64,000 bases of DNA from Carnegiea gigantea (GCA_029747015.1 JAKOGI010002168.1:1-64000); one strand, 5' to 3'; positions 1-12,475 are shown, numbered from the stretch's first letter. The notes: generated by a model not told the origin, from the letters alone. Made by a program: numbers and translations.

Positions 1-52
1 ATATATACACACATAGAGGTATATATATACACATAGATATGTACACACACAT

Positions 53-143
<91 letters not shown>

Positions 144-148
144 GATAT

Positions 149-213
<65 letters not shown>

Positions 214-217
214 TATA

Positions 218-310
<93 letters not shown>

Positions 311-396
311 GCATACATATATTTATATATATATATATATGTATATATATACACATACATATATATATGTATGTATACATATGTATATATACATGC

Positions 397-430
<34 letters not shown>
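1..430. repeat. (TA)n microsatellite with short CA/GA variants
   Basis: Almost uninterrupted alternating TA with small islands of CA and GATA. Any open frame here (Ile-Tyr repeats) is a by-product of the dinucleotide repeat and is not a gene. The tract runs into the left edge of the window, so its true length is unknown. Confidence 0.97.
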
Positions 431-437
<7 letters not shown>

Positions 438-1926
438 GACATGGCCCTTAAGTGCCTGGTCACTTGGTCATTGTAAGTGTCTAACTACCGTCCCTATTCG
501 AAAGAAATCAAATTTGACCCTGTACCCCACCAAAAATAAAAGTTTGCAGCCTCTTCCCTTTTTTTGGACGTTTCTTATGTGCTCTCAAGAGTGCACATTT
601 TCATTATCCACATGTGTATGGTTTTTTTAGTGTTGATATAGCAATTTCCATCAAATGAAAATTACTGCAATTATCATAATTTTCGCGATCTTAGCCGTGC
701 CTGTGGCCGTCTTTAATCTGTATCGTTAGTTTTTATTTTTTTAGTGACATTAAAATTTATTATTTTTGGTTTATTTAAATTTTGATAACTTACTTGAAAA
801 ATATTTGAAGGCCATGTTTGGCTTGTCAAATTTTTTCCTGCTAATTTAATGGAAAATCTTTAAAAAATAAACACTTAGCCGAAAATTTTAAAAAAAAATC
901 AATTGCCTAATATGGAACCCAACCAGTCTCCATATTTTCCAGCCACTAGCTCCATATATTCCGGCAAGTCATTGCCGACTTTAAGTCATTCAGTTGACTT
1001 CAGCCGCGACCCTTTGAAATCTCCCTTGCCCTCCATCTCTGTCGGGCACCTTTTTTTTTTTTTCGGCACATCGCCTCTTCTCCGGTGGTCTCCTGCCAGT
1101 CATGAATTGCATGATTTTGGTATCTCTCAATTTATAAATTTCCTTCATCGCCCCCCCTTCAAGCTATATAACCCAAGTCTCTACACCCTTCCTCAACCTC
1201 CCTTAGTTCCGAAAATGCCCTTCTTTCCGCAATTATTTGCATAATTCTAATTTGTTCAATCGATGGTTATATCTCACAATGTTTTCCAGCGGCCGATATT
1301 TGGATTTGTCAATTTTCTTGGCGAGATGCGACATCTCAATATCTCCATCCATTTTTTCGTGTAATCATGAGAGAGAGAGTCATCATCTTGGGTTTTGGTG
1401 TGCCAGTAGATAGCTGCACCGGTTTGTTGCGGAAATAACGGAGCCGCCAGCCAATTTTGGGACTACCCAAGTTAATTTGTTGCGGAAATAATGGAGTCGC
1501 TAGCTCGTGTTGGGCTTGTTGCAGCTGCTAGTTTCTTCTAGTCGGGGCTACCGAAGGTTGTTGTATGGAAGCCGGAAATAATGGAGGCACCGTATAGATT
1601 AATGGATTTGGGAATTGTTTACTTTGTGCTTGAACTGAATAAGTGGCAATACTTTGGCATCCAACTTAGTATATTGATTTATTAACATTTTATAAATGTG
1701 TAGTAATAGAATTTTAATTTCAATTAAATTTGAAAAATTAACGGATGATATTAAATCCTGCCATGTGCACTAATTATATTGCAGGCGTTATGGTAATTAC
1801 CATTATTGCCATTTTGTAGGAATTACCCTATTGGTTGGCATATTTTTCACGTGTATATTTGTCATATATTAATTTTTAATATGTAATTGCTAATGTAGTT
1901 TTTGAAAGTACGTGTTCAGAAGAGTG

Positions 1927-1927
<1 letters not shown>
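431..1927. other. AT-rich interval without recognised gene
   Basis: No coding domain is recognised. An open frame at 903-1244 on the plus strand is proline/serine/phenylalanine-rich, resembles no family I know and is probably chance. Three imperfect copies of a GGAAATAAYGGAG-containing motif lie near 1430, 1485 and 1573. Near 813 there is a sequence like the ends of some hAT-type MITEs, but no partner end was found. Confidence 0.5.

Positions 1928-1992
<65 letters not shown>
1928..1992. repeat. (AT)n microsatellite
   Basis: A pure AT dinucleotide run of about 65 bp. The open frame across it on the minus strand is an artefact of the repeat. Confidence 0.97.
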
Positions 1993-1995
<3 letters not shown>

Positions 1996-3034
1996 CTCTT
2001 TTATCACTATCTTTGCCTTTGCACATCCCTCACTGCTCATAGTCAATGTGAAAATATATGACGGATCGAAATCGAATGTTTGACGCGAAGATAAATATTG
2101 CAGAGCAACAACAGGTAACAAATCCGGAGTAAGTGACATATATATAGGAAAGTCATCAATCATCCCTTAGAATGAAAAAATGGTTGAGGATTGAGAAACC
2201 ACAAAAAGGGAATCTCAGCATTTTCATTAAATGCCGCGGAAAATAGAATTCAATTTAAAATGTAAAGGTGAAGTAGATAGTGGCAATTAGTAGTTAACAA
2301 CCTGACACAAACTCTATCCTTAGGTGAGTTAGATCAAATTTATCAATCAGTTACTAAAGAGATAGAATAAATATTTACTTATTTAAAACACAATCAAATA
2401 AACATTTTTATTCATTTCAAACACATTTACCGCCAAATGCTTGTCCACTTCCATAAGATAATTGCCGCCCCGTTTATTTTAGATTTACTCCCACGCCCCT
2501 TCGGGCTTCAGGCTTTATCACATCAACAATTAGTTTTATTATTTAGATAGGCATGACTAATTATGAGATAATGAGATATAAATATGCTGGGGTAGGGAAG
2601 AATTCAGAGGGCTAGTTTTAAAGCCTTGTTCGACAAAATTGTTTTCTTAGGTAATAGATATGGTGTAAGTGGTGGATAGCTACTTAGGTAGTGGATATCA
2701 GTTTTAAATTAGTTGTTAACAGGTTCTGATGAGTGGTGGAAGCAAATATATTCGGTAATTTAGTTGTTGGATTAGCTGATTAATGTGAACCGACCAAAAA
2801 GGATATGAATAAGTTCTCAAGATAAAATGTCAAAAGGTGGCGGAAAAATATGAAAGCTACTTTAGAATGCCGAAGTTAATGCTATTAACTTTTTAGAAAC
2901 GTTGCTTGAAATGTTAGTCCAAACACTAGGGTATCGGACGCTAAAATTAACTGAATAGTGCATCGATTTAGTCAATACTCTAAAGGGTACTCAAAACGTT
3001 GTTGCTGAATACCGTTTAAGTGTTGTTTATAATG
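1993..3034. other. Interval without recognised gene
   Basis: AT-rich sequence with no domain or repeat end that I can name. It forms the left flank of the Copia element and ends with the AATAA target duplication at 3035-3039. Confidence 0.5.
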
Positions 3035-3039
3035 AATAA

Positions 3040-3572
3040 TGTTGGTTTTATAGCCCAAATCCCTTTGACCGACTACTTGGAATCTAAGATCATATTGTGT
3101 GTTTAAGATCTTTTATATTATGGAAATTATATTACTTTCATATTTTGGGTTGAAGATTTTTTTTTCCTTTTTGAAAAGATGAGGTTTGGTGACCAAGATA
3201 CCGTGGTGGCTAGGGTTTCCTCATCCTAGTCTTCCTGCCCCTATATAAAGGGGACATACCTAGGATCTAAAATTAACTTGATCACTCCTGAATCCTTAAA
3301 CACATTGAGAGGTAGAGAGACTTTGAGAGAGATTACAAGAGAGATTGTAATTCTGCTATTAGATCAAATCACCTGTTGTGATTGTGATCGTTTTGTACTC
3401 TTCCTGCTCATATAATGGATTGATTGTACTCGTTGCCGTCCGTGGTTTTTTCCCGCATTGGGTTTCTACGTAAATCTTGTGTCATTACTTTGTTCTTATT
3501 ATTGTTCTTTAAATTTCTGAATATCTGTTTCATCCTATTACTTCCGCTATTACTCTGCTCTATTTCTTAACA
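3040..3572 (+). repeat. 5' LTR of Copia element A
   Basis: A 533-bp LTR, TG...CA, matching 5030-5563 with few differences and small indels. It carries a TATATAAAGGGG promoter-like box near 3242. The left border is fixed by the AATAA duplication. Confidence 0.93.
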
Positions 3573-3574
3573 AG

Positions 3575-3590
3575 TGGTATCAAAGTCTTG
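3575..3590 (+). other. Primer-binding site (initiator tRNA-Met type)
   Basis: TGGTATCAAAGTC begins about 2 nt after the 5' LTR. It matches the TGGTATCAGAGC complement of initiator tRNA-Met 3' ends used by most plant Copia elements, with a few changes. Confidence 0.85.
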
Positions 3591-3597
3591 GTTTAGG

Positions 3598-4364
3598 ATG
3601 TCTTCAATTATGAAGGTTAATATTTAGAAATTTGATGGGAGATTAGTTTTAATCTCTGGAAAGCGCAAATGTGAACAGTTCTCATCCAACATGGGTTGTA
3701 GAAGGTCCTGCAAGGACCTCACGTGAAACCCGAGAAGGTGACTGACGAATAATGGGCAACAGACCAAAAGAAGAGGCGTGGATCGCTGACGGAAGAGGAA
3801 TGGGAAGAACAGGAGTTGAAGGCGGTTTCAGCCATTCAATTGTGTCTGGCACCACATGTCCTGCGAGAGGTGCTCGATAAGGCAAGTGTGGATCTGTGGA
3901 CTCGGTTGGAGGAACTCTACATGACGAAGAGTCTAGCCAACAAGATCCGTTTAAAGGAAAGGTTGTACACCTTTCGCATGGCTGAAGGTACCCCTGTTCA
4001 AAAACATCTGAATGAATTTAATTCTATTCTGGTTGACTTGGAAAGTCTGGATGTGAAAGTTGAGGATGAGGATAAGGCTATTTTGCTTGTTGTGTCGTTA
4101 CCCCCTTTTTATAAATACTTTAAGGAGATTATGCTGTATAGTAATTCTAATACTATATCGTTTGAAGATGTTAAGTCAAACCTGTTGTCTAAGGCGAAGT
4201 TTGATCTTGACATTCACGCTGATTCTGCTGAGGGATTAGTAGTAAGGGGTAAAACAACTGAAAAGGGGAATGATAATAAGAGCCGTTCTAAGTCTAAAAA
4301 TCCTCATACTAGTAAGACCTGTAATTACTATGATAAATTGGGTCATATTGTTGCTAACTATTGA
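3598..4364 (+). pseudogene. Copia gag (UBN2-type capsid with degenerate zinc knuckle), broken
   Basis: This encodes the capsid-like Gag that packages element RNA. An ATG at 3598 follows the primer site but soon meets a stop. The main open frame is readable from about 3765 to the stop at 4362. Residues such as LWTRLEELYMTKSLANK and the spacing of hydrophobic residues are typical of the UBN2 Gag domain. The C-terminal zinc knuckle should read C-x2-C-x4-H-x4-C. Here the second and fourth cysteines are tyrosines (CNYYDKLGHIVANY), and the next codon is TGA where tryptophan is common. All three are G-to-A changes, consistent with decay by cytosine deamination. An upstream frameshift and stops separate the N-terminus. 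Confidence 0.88.
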
Positions 4365-4931
4365 AAACTGCCAAAGAAGAGAGAGAAAGAAGAAGATAAT
4401 TCTCATGAGTCTGCTGAAACTTCGTTTGCTGAATCTGATTCTGATGGTGACGTGTTGTTCGCTACCTCTACTGAAAGCGGAAGCAATTCTGATTGGATTC
4501 TTGATTCTGGGTATACCTATCATATGTGTCCTCACAATGATTGGTTTTCAATATATGATCTAGTTGACTCAACTGTTGTTCACATGGGCAATAATGCCCA
4601 ATGTAATGTAACTGAAATCAGTACTGTTAAAATCAAGACCCATGATGGTGTTGTCAGGACTTTATCGAATATTCATTATGTTCCTGACTTGAAGCGTAAC
4701 CTCATCCCTTTGGGCATCCTTGAATCCAAGGGGTACAAATTTTCAGTTGAAGGTGGAGTTCTGAAGGTCTCGAAGGGCAATCGGATTCTACTAAAGGGTT
4801 TGAGGAAAGGAGGTCTCTATGTCTTGCAAGCTTCTATTACAACAGGTTATATGAAGAAAGGTTCATATAAGTCATCTCCCAAAGTTAAGTTCAAGCATTG
4901 CTTGGACTTAATTGGCATTCACAGTATTTGA
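4365..4931 (+). pseudogene. Copia protease plus fused polyprotein C-terminus
   Basis: It lies in the same frame as gag, separated only by the TGA at 4362-4364. WILDSGYTYHMCPH around 4490-4540 is the retropepsin active-site region, with DSG retained where the family usually has DSGASYHM. The downstream part (IHYVPDLKRNLIPLG) is the conserved region after the catalytic site. At about 4850-4890 the frame changes from sequence normally preceding the integrase zinc domain to KFKHCLDLIG, which normally ends Copia polyproteins after RNase H. This indicates an in-frame deletion of integrase, reverse transcriptase and most of RNase H. The stop is at 4929. Confidence 0.85.
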
Positions 4932-5029
4932 GTGCCCCTTCGGAGCATTGCCTCTTGGGGGGCGTCACCGTTCGGGGTACGATGATGGTGATCGAGAGAT
5001 GTTGTTGGATTTTGGTCTAAGGTGGAGAT

Positions 5030-5563
5030 TGTTGGTTTTATGGCCCAAATCCCTTTAACTGGCTACTTGGAATCTAAGATCATATTGTGTGTTTGAGATC
5101 TTTTATAATATAAAAATTATATTATTTTCCTATTTTGGGTTGAAGATTTTTTTTTTCCTTTTTGAAAAGATGAGGTTTGGTGACCAAGATACCGTGGTGG
5201 CTAGGGTTTCCTCATCCTAACCTTCCTGCCTCTATATAAAGGGGACATACCTAGGGTCTAAAATTAATTTGATCACTCCTGAATCCCTAAATACATTGAG
5301 AGGTAGAGAGACTTTGAGAGAGATTACAAGAGAGATTGTAATTCTGCTATTAGATCAAATCACCTGTTGTGATTGTGATCCTTTTATACTCTTCCTGCTC
5401 ATACAGTGGATTGATTGTGCTCGTCGCCATCCGTGGTTTTTTCCCACATTGGGTTTCCACGTAAATCTTGTGTCGTTGCTTTGTTCTTATTATCGTTCTT
5501 TAAATTTTTGAATATCTATTTCATCCTATTGCTTCCGCTATTACTCTGCTCTATTTCCTAACA
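5030..5563 (+). repeat. 3' LTR of Copia element A, with polypurine tract before it
   Basis: A 534-bp LTR matching 3040-3572. The polypurine tract AAGGTGGAGAT at 5019-5029, the plus-strand primer site, directly precedes it. The second AATAA duplication follows at 5564-5568. The open frame at 5269-5511 is inside the LTR and is not a gene. Confidence 0.93.
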
Positions 5564-5568
5564 AATAA

Positions 5569-5888
5569 GTTTCCTAATTGGAGTGTTTATTTTTTTCTTT
5601 TTTTCTTTGACGCGGTGCTTAAAATAATCTTGGAGTGTTCTTTTATTAATATGAAAATATTTACTACTATATATTATTTACTAACACGGAGAACTTGTAA
5701 TTATGAAGGGCGAGAAGAATGGGCAAAATAACATTGGCGAAAGGGGGAAAATTACAGAGGGACAAAGATGTATGAAATGTTCTTCAATAATTAATGGCAA
5801 AAAAAAGTTCAATTAAAAAGTTCAACTAAATCTTGTTAATAGCTGAAACTAAAAAGAAAAATGAACAGTAAAATAAAATTCAATGCCG
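5569..5888. other. Spacer between two Copia elements
   Basis: AT-rich sequence with no recognised feature. Confidence 0.5.
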
Positions 5889-5998
5889 TGTGGTTTAGGA
5901 AAGTAATGATTCACCCAATCACGAGAGCATGGAGTTGTATTCATATAAGAGTTGTATAATGTAAAACTGCATAAATATCCCTAATAAACTATTACGCA
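5889..5998 (-). repeat. 3' LTR of Copia element B (short, ~110 bp)
   Basis: It matches 17574-17694 over its length (shared TAATGAYTCACYCAATCA and AAATATCCCTAATA blocks) with an apparent 10-bp indel near the inner end. On the minus strand it starts TGCGTAATAG after a GAGAGAAGG purine tract. Confidence 0.75.
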
Positions 5999-6144
5999 CC
6001 TTCTCTCTGATCGGAAAAATGCATGGACAAATTGGATTTTAAAAATAAAAATTGCTAAAAAGACAGTGCTTTGGCGAAGATGTCAGTAATATGTAACTTG
6101 GTAGGGATATAATATGCAACTAAATCAGCAGCAGCAACCCTCTC

Positions 6145-6477
6145 CTAGATAAAATGGTAGTCAGCCGCAATGTGCTTACTATGATCATGCTGAACTGCAT
6201 TAGCAGTCATATACATAGCAATGACATTGTCATAAACCAAAGCAGCCACAGTAATACCTATATCAAACAATAACTTCTGAATGCAAATTGCCTCAACAAC
6301 TATATAGCCAATGGCACAATACTCTATTTCCGTATAAGACTTGGAAACAGTGGGTTGCTTTTTGGACCTCCAGGAGGTGAGATTGGGACCAAAATAGACG
6401 GCATAGTAGTAGAGCGATAAGTATCTTTGCAACCAGACCATTCGACATCACAATATGCAATGACAATAATAGATGCT
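6145..6477 (-). pseudogene. Copia RNase H C-terminal part (element B)
   Basis: The minus-strand frame contains LTSWRSKKQPTVSKSYTEIEY and, at its C-terminal end, KHIAADYHFI. Both are hallmarks of the Copia RNase H domain, which degrades the RNA template during replication. The expected STEAEY motif is altered. The frame is cut on its upstream side by the Athila insertion; the upstream part of the same polyprotein resumes at 14921. Confidence 0.9.
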
Positions 6478-8911
6478 TGTAAAGCTTGTCGTAGAGTTAC
6501 AAATTAAACCACTACTTCGAATTACAAATAATATTTATAGCATAGAAAAGTAGGGATCGATTCACGAGGAAAGATTATATCAAAACGCTAATTTAATCCT
6601 AAATAACTTTACTAATCTAATTTATTGTTCCTCCTTTTTGTAATTCTAAATTAAATCAAATTTAATTAATAAAAATCTGGAAGAACACCTAATATTACTC
6701 CTAAATATTTTGGATTTAATTCTGAAAATAAAACAGTAAATAGCTATCCTAAATAATCTAGAAAAATAAAAACAGAATAATAACTTAATCTTCAACTAAA
6801 AATCAAAACATAAAATAATAAACATAAAATAAATATTAAAAATGACAAACAGTAACTTAAACTCATATTCTTCAAGTTTATAAGCTTACAACTCTAGAAT
6901 TTTATCCAATTAATCTCAGAAAAATTAAATCAGAAAATTACCACAGAATATTAAAATAGAAAATGAAATCTGAAATCAAAAATAAAATAAACTGCATTAA
7001 TATAAATACGAAATTAATCAATAAAATTACCCTAATTTAAGGACATAATTTTCTGGACTCAACAACACCTAATAAACGTGAAATAAATACTAAAAATGAA
7101 ATTTCCAGATTTAATGAATTCAAAACCTGCACATATCAATTTTACGAAATAATTCTGAAAAATTATCAAGTAATTCCCAAAAATTACGAAATTAAATAGG
7201 GGCATATTAGAACACTATATAAACCCTAAGAATGAATAAAAACTAAACAAAAATGAAAATAACTATTTTTAGCCTAATTTCTAACAAACCGGTAACCAAA
7301 TGATAAAACAGAATATAATTCAAATCTAAAATTATAACCACTCTAAAAATCAAAATCTAATATGTCTAAAATTACCAAGATATTACTAAAAGACTATTCT
7401 TTTTGGGGGGTAAATGAAATTTATATCAAAGCTAATAATTGAAGAATAGAAATTGACAAACTAAACAAATTAACTAAAAGCAACAAATAATTATCAAAAG
7501 ATATTAAATTTATGAAAAATAATGCTTAGCATAATCTATATCCACCATGCAAATTAATATTTATCATTAACACAAAAGTCGATTTCATCCATGGGTTAAA
7601 CTGTAGCAGACACCCACCAGCGGATCTTCCCCGTTTTTCCTTATATTATAGTTTAATTAGATCCAGCCCTAATATAAACCCTACTAATTTGATAACCCTT
7701 ACACCAGTGCAAGAATTTAATCAAACTAGAGCATTACATATTAGAAAAACATCATCTAATGCTTTGTAATCAATTTATGAGCAAATCGATTTAACAAAGA
7801 TCTATAACGATTACCTAATTAAAAGAAATGGGTTTGAGCCATCCATGATTAATTAGGGTGATACTAATGCTTAAAAAACGATAACTTTTACGTATTAAAG
7901 CCTTTTAAATTATCATATGAATTCGTATTAGACTAACTAGTATGCATTCTAATTAATATAATACGAATATCATGAATGATAAATACTAATTGCTATAGAA
8001 TTATGAATATAAATCAACTAGACAATAAAGTATGAAACTTGTTTCAAAATAATTAATTTAGCATAGTTTCAACTAGATTATACTAAGCACAAGAAAATTA
8101 CTCACTCATATTAAAAATAAAATCACAATAATTAACCAAAGCTTCCATATTTAACAATAAATTAAACACATAAAAGAAAAGAATTAAAAGAACAATCCTA
8201 CTTTGATGATGATCATGAGTATGATTTATGGTGATGGTGATTATGAAGAATGGTGAGAAGATGGTGATGAGGCGTTCTTTGAGGAGATTGAAGGTGTGGT
8301 GTGAAGGGAGTTTGGTGATGCTGATGCTATGGTGAGGAGATAAAGGCAGCCATGGCTCGTTTGTAGAGTTAGGCGTGGATTGATTGTGATGAAAAAGTCG
8401 TGGTAGGGTGTGAAGGAGATGTTGATGGATTATGATGTTGGTGATGGAGATTAGGCATGAGGGCTGCGTGAGGCGTGGGGATGAAGGAGGAGGGGTTTGC
8501 CGTGATATTATGGAGGAGAGGGCCGTGGGGTTAGGTGATGCATGGTGAGGAAGTGGGCTTGCGGTGGATTGTTCTATGTTTTATAGTGAGGGTGATTAGG
8601 GTTAGTGAATTGGGTTTCCTTCTTCCTTTCTTCCTTAGACTTCTTCTCCCTCAAGACTTCTAGCTCTTCTCCAACTCTTGAAACCCTGGCCCAATTAAAT
8701 AATTATGAAAATAATATTTTTTATAAATTATTAATTTTGGACCGTCTTGATAGCCAAGCGTGTAAAACTCGGACTTTGACGTCTTCTCTTCCCTTTTTAT
8801 TTTATTAATGCCTAACCTGAAAAATATATAAAATAAAATAAAATAGACGCAATAATATATATAATATAATCAAAATAATTATTAAAACAATGCATGATTT
8901 TTGATTTAACA
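6478..8911 (-). repeat. 3' LTR of the Athila element (2434 bp)
   Basis: It is TG...CA on either strand and nearly collinear with 12481-14915. Minus-strand reading starts TGTTAAATC at 8911 and ends at 6478. It includes a GATGATG/GGTGATG-rich stretch at about 8200-8560. The small open frame at 8605-8808 is inside the LTR and appears again in the other LTR, so it is not a gene. Confidence 0.93.
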
Positions 8912-10105
8912 AATTCCCCCACACTTAGACTTTGGACGTCCTCGTGCAAAAAAATCTTAGACTCGACCTAAAAGTTACCCTCTTTCTTTCTTATAAAGTC
9001 ATGCATACTATAATATTCATACTAGGCATTGGCTTGCTTTAAAAATAGTTTTATTGAAAATTAATTAGTTTTTCCTCCTACAAGTGAATAACGACTAAGC
9101 ATCCAACTACCATCAAAGAGTTTATTCATCAATCTCACAATATTTCTATAATGAAGTAACAAGATTAATAATTATCCATCTCTTTAAGTATGCATACACC
9201 GATCAAGAGGTCTAAAAAGTTTGCGATAGAAAAGTTGAAGTGCGGTATGGGTATAGAGATAATTGAATTAGAAAGAATAACTCATTGAAATTGATTCTAA
9301 AACTCGCCTTGTACTTTTTTTCTTTCTTCTTTTGTATTCTTTTTCAAGCTCCACTAGCGCACATATTCGAGACCTATATAGGGACTTTAGAAATTAAACA
9401 CTCCTGATCCCACACTCACCCGAATAGAGGTGCTGGAGCAAACATTTTATTTTCATCATTACTTTTATTTATTTTATTGACTCACTAGTATGGGAAGCAA
9501 GCTTTCCAGTGACAGTATTGCCTCAAAGAGTTGCACCCAGTAGTGCATGCCTCAAAGGATTACTTGTCATTCTCGACTTTGACTTTCTTTTTTTTTTTTC
9601 CCTTCTTTTTTGAGTAATTCTGCTAGTTCAATAGTCTAGAAAATGGGTTAGGTCATTTTATTGTCTTTGAAGTGGATATAATATATGACCAAATAAGATG
9701 CATAATCAAGATAGTTCCTCATTAAAGAGATATATAAGGATCAACTCAAACTTTTCTGAAAGATAGCTAGCATGCTTAGAAGTTTTCACTCATAAAAGAA
9801 TAAACTACAAAATAGCTAAGAAAACAAAAAATTTTTAAACAAGCAAGCCTAGCATAAACTCATATCATGCATTATTTATAAGAAAAAAATTATTTTTTCG
9901 ATTTTCTTTGTTGTTTTTTTTTTAAAGAACAAAAACTGTAGGAATTAAATGCAGGATGCACCCCCCACACTTAATTCATGCATTGTCCCTAATACATGCA
10001 AAAATATAGAAATAATGAAAATAAAAACAAAATTAAATGGGTACTTCCCTAAAAACGTTGGGTTGCCTCCCAACCAGCACCTTTGTTTATAGTCGTTGGC
10101 TCGAC
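8912..10105 (-). other. Athila 3' noncoding region with polypurine tract and post-integrase motif
   Basis: About 1.2 kb without open frames. The polypurine tract is at 8912-8925 (minus strand). At 10058-10080 the minus strand reads GCTGGTTGGGAGGCAACC, a motif I know from the region downstream of pol in Athila-like elements. Because protease ends at 10107, the whole reverse transcriptase-integrase segment must be missing at this junction. Confidence 0.75.
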
Positions 10106-10106
10106 T

Positions 10107-10760
10107 TCATGAAGCTCCTGGATCCTTTAGTTGGATCTCTTCTAATAAATCAGCATTAATCTGGTAGGGTACTTTTTGAAACTCAGCATGATCAAGACTC
10201 TTAGTAAATATGGTCGAAAATTCATCTTCATTGGATAAGTCATGAATGTCTTGGGGCAATTCAGCGATAACATCAAGTGCATACACGTAATTCACATCGG
10301 CAGGGAATCTCATGGCATCAAAAATATTAAATTTAATCACTTCACCATCAAATTCCATGGTTAATGTTCCTTCATGCACATCAATTTTAGTCATAACTAT
10401 TTCTAAAAATGGCATGCCAAGCAAGATGGGAATATCATAAAATACATCACCCATGTCCATCACATAAAAATCAGCAAGAAATACAAGTTCATTCACTTGA
10501 ACTAAGACATCCTCTAATACTCCATCTGGGTAAATACTGCTCCTGTCAGCTAACTGAAGCACTACACTAGTTTTCTTTAACTCTCCTAAGTTCAGTTTGC
10601 CACAAACAGACCTAGGCATAATATTAATGGAAGCACCCAAATCAAGTATAGCCTTATCAAAGTAAAGATTTCCTATCTTACAAGGAACAGAAAACACACC
10701 TGGGTCTTCGCACTTAAGGGGAAGTTTCCTTTGAAAAACTGCAAACACATTTTCCCGCAC
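10107..10760 (-). pseudogene. Athila-type retropepsin (protease) domain
   Basis: An aspartic protease fragment of 217 residues. AILDLGASINIMPRSV is the Athila-type active-site region (the DLGAS variant of D-T/S-G), followed by ILLGMPFLEI, the conserved flap/second-strand region. In intact elements the protease matures the Gag-Pol polyprotein. The frame is uninterrupted here but has lost its connection to gag (stops between 10761 and 11119) and has no pol behind it. Confidence 0.87.
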
Positions 10761-11119
10761 ACTTACCTTTTCATTCCCTACTAATTTTTTTTTTAGCAGT
10801 ACATAATTCTTTCAAGAACTTCGCATAACGAGGCACCTATTTAATGGCATCAAGGAGAGGTATGTTGATCTTTACCTTCTTTAATGTCTCTAAGATCTCT
10901 TAGTTAACCTCATTTATCTTAGAAGTAGGGTTTCAAAATCTACTAGGAAACGATGGAATTGGCTTATAAGATTCTCTTTTCTTCTCTCCTATTTCCTTAG
11001 TAGTTTGATCAGATTTTGTGTCTAACTCTGGTTCAGCTCCTTTGACCTCTAACTCAAGCTTAACCTCTCCACTCTTCTTAGGCTCTTGTAACTCTTTCCC
11101 ACTCCTAAGTGTTATGGCA

Positions 11120-12356
11120 CTAACATTCTCCTGGGGTAAGGCTGAGATGGTAACCTATTTTGCATTTGAGCCTGCAAGTTGCTAACAATGGTATCAGTTG
11201 CAGTCTGTCTCTCTTGAACCTGCTTAAGAGTTGTCTCCAAAATCTGGAACTTATCATCCATTTTCTCAAGGGCTTGTTCAAGTAGAAAGTTGGTCCTATC
11301 TTGATTAGAAGGTTGACGAGATGTTTGGCCAAAACCAGGTAGAGTGGTTTGAGGGCCATACCTAAGATTAGGGTGGTCTCTTCATCCTTCATTATAGGTG
11401 TTAGAATAGGGATCATACCTCCTTTGACCTTGGTTAGAATAGACAGTATTAACATTACCCTCTTGAAGTGTAGGACATGCATCAGTAGGATGCCCCTCTA
11501 GACAACAAATGCCACATATGACTACTTTTTGAACTCCCCTAGTAATAATCTTATTTAATATAGCAGTAATGTGAGATAACTGACTCTCTGTAGATGAGTT
11601 AGAACCAATCTCATTAACCCTTTTAATTTGTAACTCCCTAGCATCAAACTGCTGAGTATTTTGGGCCATTAGATTAAATAAATTTCTAGTATCTGTTGGA
11701 GTTTTATTAACTAGAGCCCTCCACTAGCAGCATCAATCATATTACGATCCATAGGAAGCAAACTCTCATAAAAATATTGAATCAACAACTGTTCAGTTAT
11801 TTGATGTTGGGGACAACTAGCACACAATTTATTAAATCTTTCCCAGTACTCACAAAAAGTTTCCCCATTCATTTGTTTGATTAATAGATCCAATTCGGGA
11901 TGCTGGAAAAAATTTCTCTAAAAATGATTTATACAATGCAGTCCATGTAGAGAAAGATCCAGCAGGCATGTAATACAACCAATCTTTAGCATTACCAAGC
12001 AAAGAAAAAGAAAAGACTCTCAATCTAATTTGGTCTTCAGGAATCCCCTCAGGCACCATAGCAGAGCATGTAATAAGGAATTCACTAATATGATGGTATG
12101 GGTCCTCTCCAACTAATCTATGAAACTTAGGTAATAGATTGATGAATCCAGGGTTCAGTTTTAGAGGTTTATCTAATGCAGCATAAGTAATGGATATGGG
12201 TTGGGTTTTTAGGTTAGGGGCGGCAAGTTCTCGAAGAGTAGACATTCTTACTTCTCTAATCCTAAAACTTATTGGGTTAGGATGACTCTCTTTGTTTTTA
12301 GCTTTTAATGTTTGCTCCTTGTCCTCTTCAATTTCCTTACCACTCCTTAATCTCAT
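11120..12356 (-). pseudogene. Athila gag, broken by frameshifts
   Basis: Minus-strand Gag fragments in successive overlapping frames: 12356-11850, 11893-11711, 11669-11382 and 11482-11120. Recognisable parts in order are an N-terminal RLRSGKE motif, the capsid core with WLYYMPAGSFSTWTAL and FLEKFFPASRI, then EYWERFNKLCASCPQHQI and MIDAASGG. After these comes a C-x2-C-x4-H-x4-C zinc knuckle (CGICCLEGHPTDAC) used for RNA packaging. The start at 12356 is the first ATG after the primer site. At least two frameshifts prevent a full Gag. Confidence 0.9.
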
Positions 12357-12458
12357 ACATTATGGAAAATCTACAAATAAATAAAAATACTAGAGTTAAA
12401 ACAAAGTAATAAAAGTAGTAAAATTAAATAGAAGTAAATTAGCAATTTAATTTTCTTT

Positions 12459-12475
12459 CCCCGGTAACGGCGCCA
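12459..12475 (-). other. Primer-binding site, tRNA-Asp type
   Basis: Plus strand CCCCGGTAACGGCGCCA equals the 3' end of plant tRNA-Asp(GUC) with one difference, so the minus strand is the primer complement. It sits 5 nt from the 5' LTR edge, as in Athila-clade elements. Confidence 0.88.

Larger units (their letters stand above)
3040..5563 (+). mobile_element. Copia LTR retrotransposon A, internally deleted (gag-protease only)
   Basis: Two near-identical direct LTRs (3040-3572 and 5030-5563) start with TG, end with CA and are flanked by a perfect 5-bp duplication AATAA (3035-3039 and 5564-5568), so both ends are firm. A primer site similar to TGGTATCAGAGC follows the left LTR, and a polypurine tract AAGGTGGAGAT precedes the right one; both are typical of plant Copia elements. 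The internal part is only ~1.46 kb and encodes gag and protease. Integrase, reverse transcriptase and most of RNase H are absent. The frame passes directly from the region after protease to a C-terminal motif typical of the end of Copia polyproteins. It cannot move by itself but could be mobilised in trans if its RNA is packaged. Confidence 0.93.

Noticed and set aside
39..476. Long open frame with Ile-Tyr repeats
   Set aside because: Direct translation of a TA dinucleotide repeat; not a protein.
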